Positions 1 through 7,510 of a stretch of DNA of 36,345 nt are shown piece by piece. Position numbers and translations under genes: made by a program. Source of the stretch: Halosimplex carlsbadense 2-9-1. GTDB taxonomy: Archaea > Halobacteriota > Halobacteria > Halobacteriales > Haloarculaceae. The notes under the pieces are model-generated. The model made no database searches and was not told the DNA's origin. It saw only the letters and a program-made list of their open reading frames with translations. Position 1 is the stretch's first letter; each line of letters opens with the position of its first letter. The DNA is taken from contig NZ_AOIU01000005.1 of the NCBI RefSeq assembly GCF_000337455.1, positions 72,900 through 109,244 on the forward strand, written 5' to 3'.

Positions 1-225
1 GTAGCCGTCGTCGACGGCGACGACCGCGTAGTCGCCGTCGGTCCCGCTGCAGACCCGCTCGCAGCCGAAGAACTTCCCGTTGTGCGCGCTCGCGATGCCC
101 GAGAAGGCGGCAACGCCGACCGCCGCCCCGCCCGCCGTCTTCAGTACCGTCCGCCGCCCGATCGCGCTCGTCTGACTGTCAGTGGATCCCTGCCGGTCGT
201 TGTCCGTCTGGTTGTCGGTTGTCAT
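1..225 (-). CDS. Tat-exported protein, N-terminal part only (runs off window)
   Basis: The first 75 codons of a minus-strand gene that continues beyond the window edge. The start is the ATG at 225, and the frame stays open to base 1. The N-terminus is a polar acidic stretch followed by a twin-arginine signal: Arg24-Arg25 in GRRTVLK, then a hydrophobic Ala/Gly/Val stretch (about residues 30-44) and a likely cleavage site after ASA47. The protein is therefore probably exported folded through the Tat pathway, as is usual in haloarchaea. Only about 28 mature residues are visible, including Cys in FGCERVCSG, which is too little to name a family. A family whose mature part starts with HNGKFFGCERVC could not be recognised. 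Confidence 0.8.
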   Translation of the reverse strand, partial: MTTDNQTDNDRQGSTDSQTSAIGRRTVLKTAGGAAVGVAAFSGIASAHNGKFFGCERVCSGTDGDYAVVAVDDGY

Positions 226-332
226 CAGGTACGTACACCCTGTTCGTACCCTTCGAGCCGGCCGCGAGCCGGTTTGTAATGGCGCGACTGAACGCGTCGC
301 AGGCGGCCCTTACCGGCCGCCGGCGCCGCGTC

Positions 333-950
333 TCACCCTCGACCGCCGACATCGGTCGTCCACGCGCCGTCGTCGAACTCGAGGACGGTATCGAACAGCG
401 CGCCCAGTTTGGCGATCGTCTGCTCGTCGTGGGCCTGCGGGTCGAGGTGATAGTGAGCGACGGCGTCCGTCGCCGCGCACCGCTCGGTGACTACCCCGAG
501 GAACTCGAGCGCGCTCTCGACGTCGACGTACTGCAACAGCGTCGTGAGCGACTGGAAGCAGACGACGACCGTCTCGGCGGATCCGTCCCACTCGTCGAGG
601 CAGTCTGCGACCCTGACCCCGAGGCGCGTCAGGTTGTGCGGCGACCCGACCCGCTCGACCGCCCGGTCGGCGTCGGCCGCCTCGGTCGTCCGGTTCGAGC
701 CGGCGTCGGCATCGACGGCGACGATCCGCATCCGGGCCGGGTAGCCGCCGGCGATCCGCTGCCAGGCGTCGATATGGTCGCCGGGAGACTGGGTGAACAG
801 CACCGAGAGCGCGCGCACGTCGGTCGACCCGTCAGGCGTCAGCAGGTCCAGACAGGCCCGCGGCTCCGCGCCCGTGAACGACGGGCAGCAGACGAGCACG
901 TTGTCCCCGGGTCGTATCGACGCTTGGTACTGTCCGGCAAAAGAACACAT
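333..950 (-). CDS. DUF7504-like haloarchaeal protein (RecA/KaiC-like fold, no P-loop)
   Basis: A 205-residue soluble acidic protein. It opens with a core beta strand, DNVLVCCPS, and then LDLLTP and LSVLFTQSPGDHIDAWQ. This pattern is typical of a haloarchaeal family of small degenerate RecA/KaiC-like domains, labelled DUF7504 as far as I recall. No Walker A motif is present, so ATP binding is not expected. Further core strands are MRIVAVDAD and ETVVVCFQSLTTLLQYVD, the latter like the Walker B region of KaiC relatives. Members of this family often sit near signalling genes and are inferred to be regulatory; nothing here proves that. The start at 950 is supported by a TATA-like element (GCTTTATGAC, 981-990) about 35 bases upstream. 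There is no signal peptide or membrane segment. Confidence 0.7.
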   Translation of the reverse strand: MCSFAGQYQASIRPGDNVLVCCPSFTGAEPRACLDLLTPDGSTDVRALSVLFTQSPGDHIDAWQRIAGGYPARMRIVAVDADAGSNRTTEAADADRAVERVGSPHNLTRLGVRVADCLDEWDGSAETVVVCFQSLTTLLQYVDVESALEFLGVVTERCAATDAVAHYHLDPQAHDEQTIAKLGALFDTVLEFDDGAWTTDVGGRG

Positions 951-1047
951 ACAGGTGTGTTCGTTGCTACCCGGCTATCCGTCATAAAGCTACGTGTCGG
1001 CGTCCGGACACCGGCCTGGTCGACCATGTTCCGACCTGAGGAGGCCT

Positions 1048-2379
1048 TCAGGCGTAGCCGAGGTCTTCGAGTCGCGCCTGCACGTCCTCGGGGACCGTCT
1101 CCTCGTCCGGGGACACCGCGGCCTCGTCGAGGTGGTCCCGCAGGGCGTCGAGCCTCGACCACGGGTCGGCGTCGTCGATGCCGCCGTCTTCTACGCCGTC
1201 GAGCGTCTCGTAGGCGTACCCCGCGTCGTGGAGGACGATTCCCTCGAGCGGCTGGTCGTACCATTCGATGACCGTGTCGTCGTACCCGTTGGCAGGCATC
1301 TGCTCGATCCGATTGGTCCTGAGACCGTAGCGCTCGACGAGCAGGTCCCGTTCGGGTATTTCCCCGAGGAGGTCGTGCCCGCGTGAAAGCGCCGAGGCCC
1401 CCGCCAGACCCAGGATGGTACGGTGAACGTCGATGAGGCTGACCGGGTCCTCTCGGTGGGTCGTCCCCTCCCGTCCGTCGTAGACCGACAGTGGCACGTG
1501 TACCAGATCCGGGTAGATGCCGTGGTTGTGCGCCCAGGCGCCGTCTTCGCCGAACAGCTCTCCGTGGTCGGCGAGCGTGATCACGTAGTCGAACTCCTCG
1601 CGAAGCGCCGCGAAGATGTCCGAGTAGACGTCAGAGAGATAGCGGGCACAGTCCTCGTAGGCCCCGCGGATCGTTTCGACCGACTCGTCGGGACCGTCGC
1701 CGATGGTGTCGTCGATATTCGGACTCCCCGTGTACTCACCCTGTCGGTACTCGGAAGGCGGATTGTAGGGGCCGTGGACCTCCATCAGGTTCGCGAAGAA
1801 GAACTCCTGGTCACCGAACTCCGTCTCGCGGATGTGCTCCAGCGCCAGCCGTGCGCCGTCGTCCGCACCCGCCACCGACTCGATACCCATGTCCCGGGCC
1901 TTCATCCGCACCCCGTAGTCCAGCGATGCCACCGTGTCAACGTCCCCGATGAGGCACTCGTAGACCGCACGCAGGAAGCGGCTCGGTCCCTGATCCTGTG
2001 TCTCCGAGACGAAGTTCCCCCAGTCGAAGATATCCTCGTCGTGTTTCCGGCCGCGCCAACTGTGGCGGAACTCGTCGAACCCGCGGTCGAACTCGAACGC
2101 GGCGGCGATGTTGGCGTTCGCGCTGAACGCGCGTGTCCGATACCCGGCCTCGGAGAGGGCTTCCGCGAGCACGGGCCGTGTACAGTCTAACGACTGCGTC
2201 TTGGCGTACACGCCGAGTTCGCTCGGGTATGCACCCCCGAACAGCGCCGCGTGGGCCGGGGTGGTCCAGGCGGTCGGCGACCAGGCGTTCTCGAACCGGA
2301 CGCCCGGTAGCCAGTCGAAGTGGTCGTCGAACGTGTCTTTCCTGAGGGTGTCGAGGACTACGAGAGCGATGTTCGTCAT
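1048..2379 (-). CDS. Sulfatase / alkaline-phosphatase superfamily hydrolase
   Basis: A 443-residue protein of the sulfatase fold. The N-terminus carries the metal-binding Asp10 in LVVLDTLR. The nucleophile loop is AWTTPAHAALFGG (residues 37-49), MEVHGPY is a mid-domain metal or substrate loop, and LADHGELFGED holds the second Asp-His metal pair. The C-terminus VQARLEDLGYA is a tail often seen in archaeal members. The C/S-x-P-S-R sulfatase signature is replaced by T-T-P-A-H, so formylglycine cannot form and Thr39 or Thr40 is the likely nucleophile. That makes a phosphohydrolase or phospho/sulfo-transferase of surface polymers as likely as a true sulfatase. Upstream of aglF and the epimerase on the same strand, it fits cell-surface glycan modification. 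There is no signal peptide, so it probably acts in the cytoplasm. A TATA-like TTATATC at 2396-2402 indicates a short or absent leader. Confidence 0.85.
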   Translation of the reverse strand: MTNIALVVLDTLRKDTFDDHFDWLPGVRFENAWSPTAWTTPAHAALFGGAYPSELGVYAKTQSLDCTRPVLAEALSEAGYRTRAFSANANIAAAFEFDRGFDEFRHSWRGRKHDEDIFDWGNFVSETQDQGPSRFLRAVYECLIGDVDTVASLDYGVRMKARDMGIESVAGADDGARLALEHIRETEFGDQEFFFANLMEVHGPYNPPSEYRQGEYTGSPNIDDTIGDGPDESVETIRGAYEDCARYLSDVYSDIFAALREEFDYVITLADHGELFGEDGAWAHNHGIYPDLVHVPLSVYDGREGTTHREDPVSLIDVHRTILGLAGASALSRGHDLLGEIPERDLLVERYGLRTNRIEQMPANGYDDTVIEWYDQPLEGIVLHDAGYAYETLDGVEDGGIDDADPWSRLDALRDHLDEAAVSPDEETVPEDVQARLEDLGYA

Positions 2380-2639
2380 GGGTGGAGGGGACCCGATATA
2401 AGCTATTCGGTAATTGTGATACTAATGTATTTCCATCGTGAATTGGTTGAGTACAGCGGTTACAGAACGATCGATCGGTACATTAGGATAATAAACTATG
2501 AATGTATCTGGAAACTGTCCACCTCGTCTGAAACGGCGAGCGATGGATTGTGCCGGCGCTATCGGCGAAGAGGTGTGTCGGTTCTCGCCGGGAGTGAAAA
2601 AGAGTCTGACCGGGTACTCCGGCGAACGTCGGATCGACG
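2380..2639. other. AT-richer gap between epimerase and sulfatase genes
   Basis: About 260 bases with no convincing gene. The part at 2400-2510 is clearly more AT-rich than its surroundings. It holds the sulfatase promoter (TTATATC on the minus strand, 2396-2402). Short ORFs on either strand here have no codon bias or recognisable motif. The lower GC could mark an old insertion or deletion scar, but no repeat ends are visible. Confidence 0.5.
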
Positions 2640-3623
2640 CTACGAGTTTCGGACGAGCGGTTCGTACCACTCGCGATTCGCCCGGTACCACTCGACGAAC
2701 GCCTCGACGCCCTCGCGGATGGTGTAGGTCGGTTCGTAGCCGATCAGCTCGCTGGCCTTCGACACGTCGGCGTGGCTGTGGTCGGCGTCGACCTCGTACG
2801 CGTCGGTGTACTCCAGTTCGAGTTCGGGCGCCAGCTGGTCGCGGATCTCCGTCGCGAGCGTCTCGATGTCGATGTTGTCCGTACTGCCGACGTTCATCAC
2901 CTCGCCGTCGGCGGCGTCGGTGTCGAGCAGCGCGCGGTTGGCCGCGAGGATGTCCTCGACGTAGGTCATGTCGCGGGTCTGGGTGCCGTCGCCGTAGATG
3001 ACCGGCGGCTCGCCGTTCAGACAGCGCGAGACGAAGTTCGAGATGGCCATGTTCGGCCGCATCCGCGGACCGTACACCGTGAAGTAGCGCAGCGCGACCG
3101 CTGGGACGCCGTAGCGCTCGGCGTACACCATCGCGTAGCGCTCGCCGGCCAGCTTGGAGGTCCCGTAGGGACTGATCGGCGTCGTGAGGTGGTCCTCGTC
3201 GTAGGGGAGATACCGTGGTTTACCGTACACCGACGAGGAACTGGCGAAGACGAGCCGTTCGACCCCGTGGTCGCGGGCGGCGTCGAGGACGTTCAGCGTG
3301 CCGTCGACGTTGACCTCGTCGTACTTGCGGGGGCTGTAGTCGGTGCGGACGCCGGCCTGGGCGGCCTGGTGGTAGACGGAGTCGGCGTCGGCGACGAGGT
3401 CGTCGACGAGGTCGGCGTCGCGCACGTCGCCCTCGACGAGGTCGTAGCTGCCGTCGCTCTCGGCGGCGGCTTCGCGCCCGGTCTCGACGTTGTGCTCTTT
3501 GATCCGCGTGTCGTAGTAGGGGTCGAAGTTGTCCAGTACGACCACGTCGTGGCCATCGCCCGCGAACGCTTCGGCGAGGTGACCGCCGATGAAACCGGCG
3601 CCACCGGTGACGAGGACTCGCAT
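2640..3623 (-). CDS. NAD-dependent nucleotide-sugar epimerase/dehydratase (UDP-glucuronate 4-epimerase-like)
   Basis: A 327-residue extended short-chain dehydrogenase. The N-terminal Rossmann motif is GGAGFIGGHL, and the acidic residue after VVVLDNF binds NAD ribose. The active site is the SSSSVYG strand plus the YGTSK (Tyr-x3-Lys) pair. The C-terminal half, with RYFTVYGPRMRP and GDGTQTRDMTYVEDI, is the sugar-nucleotide domain. The DNFDPYYDTRIK segment resembles UDP-glucuronate 4-epimerases, but other 4-epimerases or dehydratases cannot be excluded. The start is taken at ATG 3623 (MRVLVTGG) rather than an in-frame GTG at 3638, because the promoter-like T-rich element at 3642-3655 would leave the GTG too close. 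It lies 58 bases downstream of aglF, so the pair supplies activated sugars for N-glycans or exopolysaccharide. Confidence 0.9.
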   Translation of the reverse strand: MRVLVTGGAGFIGGHLAEAFAGDGHDVVVLDNFDPYYDTRIKEHNVETGREAAAESDGSYDLVEGDVRDADLVDDLVADADSVYHQAAQAGVRTDYSPRKYDEVNVDGTLNVLDAARDHGVERLVFASSSSVYGKPRYLPYDEDHLTTPISPYGTSKLAGERYAMVYAERYGVPAVALRYFTVYGPRMRPNMAISNFVSRCLNGEPPVIYGDGTQTRDMTYVEDILAANRALLDTDAADGEVMNVGSTDNIDIETLATEIRDQLAPELELEYTDAYEVDADHSHADVSKASELIGYEPTYTIREGVEAFVEWYRANREWYEPLVRNS

Positions 3624-3641
3624 TACCGTATCGCTCACCCG

Positions 3642-3655
3642 GCGAAAGAAAAAGT
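3642..3655 (-). promoter_or_regulatory. Core promoter-like element of epimerase gene
   Basis: Minus-strand ACTTTTTCTTTCGC, ending 18 bases before ATG 3623. The same 14 bases occur at 35595-35608 in front of pan, 21 bases before its ATG. This suggests a T-rich TATA variant used for short-leader transcripts. The T-run could also help terminate aglF transcription. Confidence 0.5.
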
Positions 3656-3681
3656 CATCGGCACGGCGGCGGTGGCCGTTC

Positions 3682-4446
3682 TCACTCCGCAGTCGCGTCG
3701 GCCTGCTCGGCGTCGTCGTCGGTATCGACGGCGCCGGCCTCCCGCAGTCGCTGTTCGGCGGACTCGCGGTCCTCGGGGTAGCCCACGTCGGTGCGCCAGC
3801 CGTCCATGCGGATGGCGTCGATGGTGCGCCCGGAGTGGATGAGCAGGTCGATGGCGTCGGAGATCTCGTACTCGCCGCGGTTGGAGGGCTGGACGAGGTG
3901 GCAGGCGTGGAGGATCTCGGGGGTGAACGTGTAGAAGCCGGTCATCACGAGATTGGAGGGCGGCTCGTCGGGCTTCTCGATCACGTCGGTGATCTCGCCG
4001 TACTTGTTGGTATCACAGACGCCGTAGCGGCTGGCTTCCTCCCAGGGAACTTCCTCGACGAGGAAGGCGGCGTCGGCGCGGGACTCGGCCTGACGGTTGA
4101 CCACGTCTTCGAGGTTGGCCTGGAAGATGTTGTCGCCGAGCATCAGCATGAAGTCGTCGTCGATGTGGTCCTCGACGGTCAACAGCGCGTGGGCCAGGCC
4201 GTTCTGCTCGCGCTGGTGGGCGTAGGTGATCGGCACGCCCGCGAACTCGTCCTCGTAGTACTCGATGATGGCCTGTTTCTTGTAGCCGACGACGACCAGC
4301 AGTTCGTCGGCGCCCAGCTCGACCAGCTGCTCGAAACAGTGCGTGAGGATCGGCTTGCCCGCGACCTCGACCATTCCCTTGGGCTTGTCCTCGGTCAGCG
4401 GCCGCAGCCGCGTCCCCTCGCCGGCGGCCAGCACGACGGCTTGCAT
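3682..4446 (-). CDS. aglF: AglF-type sugar nucleotidyltransferase
   Basis: A 254-residue cytoplasmic nucleotidyltransferase that joins a sugar-1-phosphate to a nucleotide. The signature LAAGEGTRLRPLTEDKPK lies at residues 6-23. It is followed by VVGYKK, QNGLAHALL, the metal-binding LMLGDNIF and the VEEVPWEEASRYGVC substrate loop. As I recall it, the sequence closely follows Haloferax volcanii AglF, a glucose-1-phosphate uridylyltransferase of the S-layer N-glycosylation pathway. The start is ATG 4446 (MQAVVLAAG); an upstream in-frame extension lacks family similarity. A TATA-like AAGATTTTTA (4471-4480, minus strand) sits 25-34 bases upstream, so the mRNA is probably leaderless. It is followed by the epimerase on the same strand. 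The acidic tail after residue 235 is typical halophilic decoration. Confidence 0.92.
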   Translation of the reverse strand: MQAVVLAAGEGTRLRPLTEDKPKGMVEVAGKPILTHCFEQLVELGADELLVVVGYKKQAIIEYYEDEFAGVPITYAHQREQNGLAHALLTVEDHIDDDFMLMLGDNIFQANLEDVVNRQAESRADAAFLVEEVPWEEASRYGVCDTNKYGEITDVIEKPDEPPSNLVMTGFYTFTPEILHACHLVQPSNRGEYEISDAIDLLIHSGRTIDAIRMDGWRTDVGYPEDRESAEQRLREAGAVDTDDDAEQADATAE

Positions 4447-4621
4447 ACCTTCGACTGGTTTATCACCGCGTAAAAATCTTCCCCGAAGCGTTCCCACTGA
4501 TACCCGGAGTCACGACGCACCGGTCCCGGCGATCTCCCGGAGAGTAGAGGCCGCGCGGCCCTCGCGGCGGCATGCATCTCCCGGCAGCAACCCCTTCGGT
4601 GTCGAGCGACAATCGGCGCCG

Positions 4622-5875
4622 ATGGCTGGCTCCGACGACCGGACGGTCTTCGAGCGGTCGCGGATCGGCTGGTGGCTGTTCGTCGCGCTGCTCGGGGCCG
4701 TCGCGGCGTATCTGGCCTGGCAGTTCGTCGGACTGCTCGTCCTCGGCGTCTTCGGCTACTACGCCACGCGCCCGATCAGCGACCGCGTCGGCGAGGTCGT
4801 CGATAGCGACTGGCTGGCCGCGGGGATCACCGTCCTGCTCGTGCTCGTGCCGGTGATCGCGCTCTCGCTGTACGCGGGCTATCAGGTCTTCGTCGCGCTC
4901 CAGGGGTTCCTGACCGGGACCGTCGACCCCATCGCGCTCCTGGGGCAGTACTTCGGCCTCGGCGACATCTCCCTCGCCGAGCGGCAGTCGCTCCTGAACG
5001 TCCTCGAAAACCCCGGGGAGTTCGTCTCGAACCCCCGACAGCGGGCGATGACGGTCCTTCAGACCGGACGGACCGTCGTCTCTGCGGTCGCGGGCACGCT
5101 GCTGTTGCTCGCGCTGTCGGTCACTCTCTCGTATTTCCTCCTCAAGTACGACGACGACATGGCCGACGCGCTCCGGCAGCTGTTCGGCGGCCGCAACACC
5201 GTCGCCTACGCGTACGCGACGGCCGTCGACTCGGACGTCGAGTCGGTCTTCTTCGGGAACCTCCTGTTCGTCGTCGTCATGTCCGTCGTCGCTGGCCTGG
5301 CCTACGTCGGGACGAACCTCGTCGCTCCGGCGGGCCTCGCGGTCCCGATGGTCGCCGTCCTCGCGTTCCTGACGGGCGCGGCGAGCCTGATCCCGCTCGT
5401 GGTCGGGAAGATCGTCTACGTGCCGGTGCTGGCGCTGCTGGCCGTCCAGGCCGTCAGGTCGAACGAGGCCGCCCTGGCGTTCGTCGGCGTCACCGCCGTC
5501 GTCTACTTCCTCGCGCTCGATTTCCTCCCGCAGACGTTTCTCCAGCCGTACATCTCGGGGCGACACCTCGACGGGATCATGCTCATGTTCGCCTACCTGC
5601 TCGGCCCCGTCCTGTTCGGCTGGTACGGCTTCTTCCTCCTGCCCATCGTCTTCGTCGCCGTCCTGGAGGCCGTCCGGATCGTCCTCCCGGAGTTGCTCCA
5701 CGGCGAGCGACTCACCCTGGACGCCTCGATGGGCGGGTCCGTCGGCGCCGACCCCCAGTCCGCGGGCGACGTGCCCTCCGACGAGTACGCCGAGAACCGC
5801 TTCGAGGAACGCGACTCCCAACCTCCCGACGACGGCGACGACGCCGGCCGCTCCGACTCCTCGCCGAGCAACTGA
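4622..5875 (+). CDS. AI-2E family transporter (PerM/TqsA-like membrane protein)
   Basis: A 417-residue polytopic membrane protein. After a short acidic N-terminus come hydrophobic helices (WWLFVALLGAVAAYLAW, GLLVLGVFGYYATRPISDRV), then a soluble middle region. Further helices follow (LLLLALSVTLSYFLLKY, LLFVVVMSVVAGLAYV, MVAVLAFLTGAASLIPLVVG), and the loop YISGRHLDGIMLMFAYLLGPVLFG is characteristic of the AI-2E/PerM family (PF01594). Bacterial members export autoinducer-2 or act in Na+/H+ antiport; the archaeal substrate is unknown. The tail from about residue 365 is hydrophilic, acidic and probably disordered. ATG 4622 is chosen because the protein family starts just before the first helix; in-frame sequence upstream overlaps divergent aglF. 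A GC-rich near-palindrome at about 4546-4562 lies in the shared upstream region. Confidence 0.88.
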   Translation: MAGSDDRTVFERSRIGWWLFVALLGAVAAYLAWQFVGLLVLGVFGYYATRPISDRVGEVVDSDWLAAGITVLLVLVPVIALSLYAGYQVFVALQGFLTGTVDPIALLGQYFGLGDISLAERQSLLNVLENPGEFVSNPRQRAMTVLQTGRTVVSAVAGTLLLLALSVTLSYFLLKYDDDMADALRQLFGGRNTVAYAYATAVDSDVESVFFGNLLFVVVMSVVAGLAYVGTNLVAPAGLAVPMVAVLAFLTGAASLIPLVVGKIVYVPVLALLAVQAVRSNEAALAFVGVTAVVYFLALDFLPQTFLQPYISGRHLDGIMLMFAYLLGPVLFGWYGFFLLPIVFVAVLEAVRIVLPELLHGERLTLDASMGGSVGADPQSAGDVPSDEYAENRFEERDSQPPDDGDDAGRSDSSPSN

Positions 5876-5912
5876 ACGCGCCGCCCGACGGCCGAAACCG
5901 CACCCTTTATCT

Positions 5913-5928
5913 TTTAGGTATGCCTAAA
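5913..5928. promoter_or_regulatory. DtxR/IdeR-like operator dyad (TTTAGG-N4-CCTAAA)
   Basis: TTTAGG tatg CCTAAA is a perfect 6-bp inverted repeat with a 4-base spacer, resembling metal-dependent DtxR/SirR/Idr-type operators. It lies between a TATA-like TTTATC (5906-5911) and the ATG at 5937, a position where a bound repressor would block initiation. A close variant precedes dpsA at 7038-7053. The binding protein is inferred, not shown. Confidence 0.6.
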
Positions 5929-5936
5929 CGCTCGCA

Positions 5937-6104
5937 ATGGCCGCCGGCACACAGTCACGGTTCGCTGCCGAGCCCGACGTGGAATCGCGTGACCGTCCCG
6001 AAATTTCAGTCTGCGAGGGCGCTCCCGGAACCGCCGTGTTCCTCGAATCGGGGAACACCGACGGGTGGATCGCCAGCGACACGACGCTGGCGGTGACCCA
6101 GTGA
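5937..6104 (+). CDS. Small DUF7331-like protein
   Basis: A 55-residue protein. Its C-terminal half (TAVFLESGNTDGWIASDTTLAV) resembles a family of small haloarchaeal proteins ending in a conserved x-x-W-I-x-S-D motif, annotated as DUF7331 as far as I recall. The function is unknown. It is the first gene of a likely two-gene unit, since the amphi-Trp gene begins one base after its stop codon. Transcription is probably leaderless from TTTATC near 5906, with the iron-box-like dyad at 5913-5928 in between. One Cys (SVCEG) is present. An alternative is that this ORF is merely a leader, but the W-I-x-S-D ending argues for a real protein. Confidence 0.7.
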   Translation: MAAGTQSRFAAEPDVESRDRPEISVCEGAPGTAVFLESGNTDGWIASDTTLAVTQ

Positions 6105-6105
6105 G

Positions 6106-6423
6106 ATGACCGACACCGACCACTCGACCGACGACGGGGAGGACTCGGACGGACCGGAACGGACGACTATCCGTACTGGACGCGAGTTCGAACAGGAGTA
6201 TCGCCTCGACGCCAGCGAGGCCGGCACCTTCCTGATAGAGCTGGGCGAACAGTTGCGCGACGGCGACGAACTGACGGTCGCGACCGACGAGTGGGAACTC
6301 CCGTTCGCGTTCGGCGAGCCGGTCGAACTCGAACTCGACTTCGACGGCGTCGGCGAGCCGGAACTCGAAATCGAACTGGAACTGCCCGGACGAACCGACG
6401 AGAAAGCGCCGGATATCGAATAG
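6106..6423 (+). CDS. Amphi-Trp domain protein
   Basis: A 105-residue very acidic protein. An N-terminal disordered Asp/Ser/Thr stretch (about residues 1-28) is followed by one amphi-Trp domain: EFEQEYRLDASEAGTFLIEL, the LRDGDELTV turn, then alternating Glu/Leu strands (PVELELDFDGVGEPELEIEL). The family (TIGR04354) is small, widespread in haloarchaea and without known biochemical role. The usual terminal Trp after the last strand is missing (ELELPG), so it is slightly atypical. It begins one base after the DUF7331-like gene and converges on dpsA with only 14 bases between stop codons. Confidence 0.75.
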   Translation: MTDTDHSTDDGEDSDGPERTTIRTGREFEQEYRLDASEAGTFLIELGEQLRDGDELTVATDEWELPFAFGEPVELELDFDGVGEPELEIELELPGRTDEKAPDIE

Positions 6424-6437
6424 CGGTCTCGCTGTCG

Positions 6438-6983
6438 TCAGTCCATCGCCGCGTCGGTGACGAGCGTGTCGTCTTCGAGGTAGTGGTCGATGACGTGGGC
6501 GTGTTCTTCGAGGTCTTCGAGCTGTTCGCGGAGCATCTGCGCGGTGGCGTGGTCGCCGAGCCCCTCGGCGAGTTCGATGTGTTCGCGGTAGCTCTCGATG
6601 ATGTCGCCGTAGATCTCCAGGTCGTTCTCGAAGGAGGTCCGGATGTCGTAGACGTCCTCGTCCTCGGGTTCGACGGTCGCCGCCGCCGAGAGCGCCGGCA
6701 TGCTCGCGTGCGGGACGCCCCCGATCGCCTGCAGCCGCTCGGCGAGTTCGTCGGCGGCTTCCTCGACCGCCTCGTAGGCCTCCTGCAGCCACACGTGGAT
6801 GTCACGGAACTCCGCGCCCTCGACGTTCCAGTGGTGCTTGTGGAGCTGATGGTACAGCACGTAGGCGTCGGCGAGGTCCGCGTTCAGCGCCTCGATGACC
6901 TGCGCCGCTTTCTCCTCGTCGAGTCGAACCGGGTTCTCTCCGACTGTCCCAGCTTCCTGTCGGACGGTCTTCTGGGTGCTCAT
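6438..6983 (-). CDS. dpsA: DpsA ferritin-like DNA-protecting protein
   Basis: A 181-residue Dps-family mini-ferritin, very close to the well-known Halobacterium salinarum DpsA. It is expected to form a 12-subunit shell that oxidises Fe(II) with peroxide and stores iron, protecting DNA. The inter-subunit ferroxidase signature is visible: YVLYHQLHKHHWNVEG (about residues 41-56), then DIHVWLQEAYEAVEEAADELAER, which supplies the Asp and Glu ligands. The motif DVYDIRTSFENDLEIYGDIIE and the tail HYLEDDTLVT are shared with haloarchaeal DpsA. The start at ATG 6983 has a TTATAA box at 7012-7017, giving a short or no leader. An iron-box-like dyad lies further upstream at 7038-7053. Confidence 0.95.
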   Translation of the reverse strand: MSTQKTVRQEAGTVGENPVRLDEEKAAQVIEALNADLADAYVLYHQLHKHHWNVEGAEFRDIHVWLQEAYEAVEEAADELAERLQAIGGVPHASMPALSAAATVEPEDEDVYDIRTSFENDLEIYGDIIESYREHIELAEGLGDHATAQMLREQLEDLEEHAHVIDHYLEDDTLVTDAAMD

Positions 6984-7037
6984 TGCATGCTCGACTTCGC
7001 GCCTGAGTCACTTATAACTTTTCAACATCCAGACACT

Positions 7038-7053
7038 TTTCGGACGGCCTAAA
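7038..7053. promoter_or_regulatory. DtxR/IdeR-like dyad upstream of dpsA
   Basis: Read on the minus strand this is TTTAGG ccgt CCGAAA, one mismatch from the perfect dyad at 5913-5928. It ends 21 bases upstream of the dpsA TATA box (TTATAA, 7012-7017). That position suits an activator or a distal regulatory site rather than direct occlusion. A metal-sensing regulator is an inference from motif shape and from the iron-storage gene it precedes. Confidence 0.5.
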
Positions 7054-7321
7054 TCGGGGTCGGGGTGGGAGTAGCGCCGTCGCTTCGGGCGGCGCGTCGA
7101 CGATTCGGGCGCGCGGCGCGGGCCGACTGCGGGCCGAACCGGCTGCGGATCCGAGACCCGGAGACGGCGGCTCGAACGGATCAATCGACCGATATCACGG
7201 TGTTTGCCGGTTCGGTGAAAATATTTATCAGTTACGTATTCGATGCTAATGACAGGCGTTCTTACAGTCGAGTTTACTGGACGTGTGGCGGAGCGAGGGT
7301 GGAACGCCCACGGAGGAGACA
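7054..7321. other. Intergenic region with promoter for the metalloprotease locus
   Basis: No gene is supported here. The GC-rich first half has only random ORFs. An AT patch at 7218-7229 (AAAATATTTATC) is a good TATA box for plus-strand transcription starting near 7250. A GGAGGAG Shine-Dalgarno-like sequence lies at 7312-7318, just before the ATG at 7322. A leadered mRNA covering the small ORF and the protease gene is therefore likely. Confidence 0.6.
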
Positions 7322-7510
7322 ATGACAGGAGAGACGAGATTCGGGCGCGGAGAATCGGGTCACAGCTATCGAACTCGGCGGGCGGGCGTCGGCCGGTGGG
7401 GCGCACGCGGACCGGCAGCCGGGTCCCGTCGGTCCGGCGGAGTCGCCCCCGGGTCGGGAGTAGAACGGACCGAGAGCCTGCGAGCGCCCGACGGCCGGGA
7501 GCGTGAGTGA
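7322..7510 (+). CDS. Small ORF overlapping the protease start
   Basis: A 62-codon ORF preceded by a GGAGGAG element. Its TGA (7508-7510) overlaps the GTG start of the protease gene (7503) in the sequence GTGAGTGA, which would allow coupled translation. The peptide is rich in Arg and Gly, with an RTRRAGVGRW segment vaguely like a twin-arginine region but no hydrophobic core. Its composition is unlike neighbouring acidic proteins, so it may be non-coding. It may be the frame-shifted remains of a signal peptide for the protease, which otherwise lacks one. I have no family match. Confidence 0.25.
   Translation: MTGETRFGRGESGHSYRTRRAGVGRWGARGPAAGSRRSGGVAPGSGVERTESLRAPDGRERE

Noticed and set aside
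2422..2691. 89-codon minus ORF between epimerase and sulfatase
   Set aside because: Overlaps the epimerase 3' end, lacks halophilic composition and has no motif.
4463..5821. Long minus-strand open frame opposite the AI-2E-type gene
   Set aside because: Antisense shadow frame in GC-rich coding DNA; the translation is an Arg/Asp/Glu repeat-like sequence without motifs, while the plus strand has clear membrane helices.
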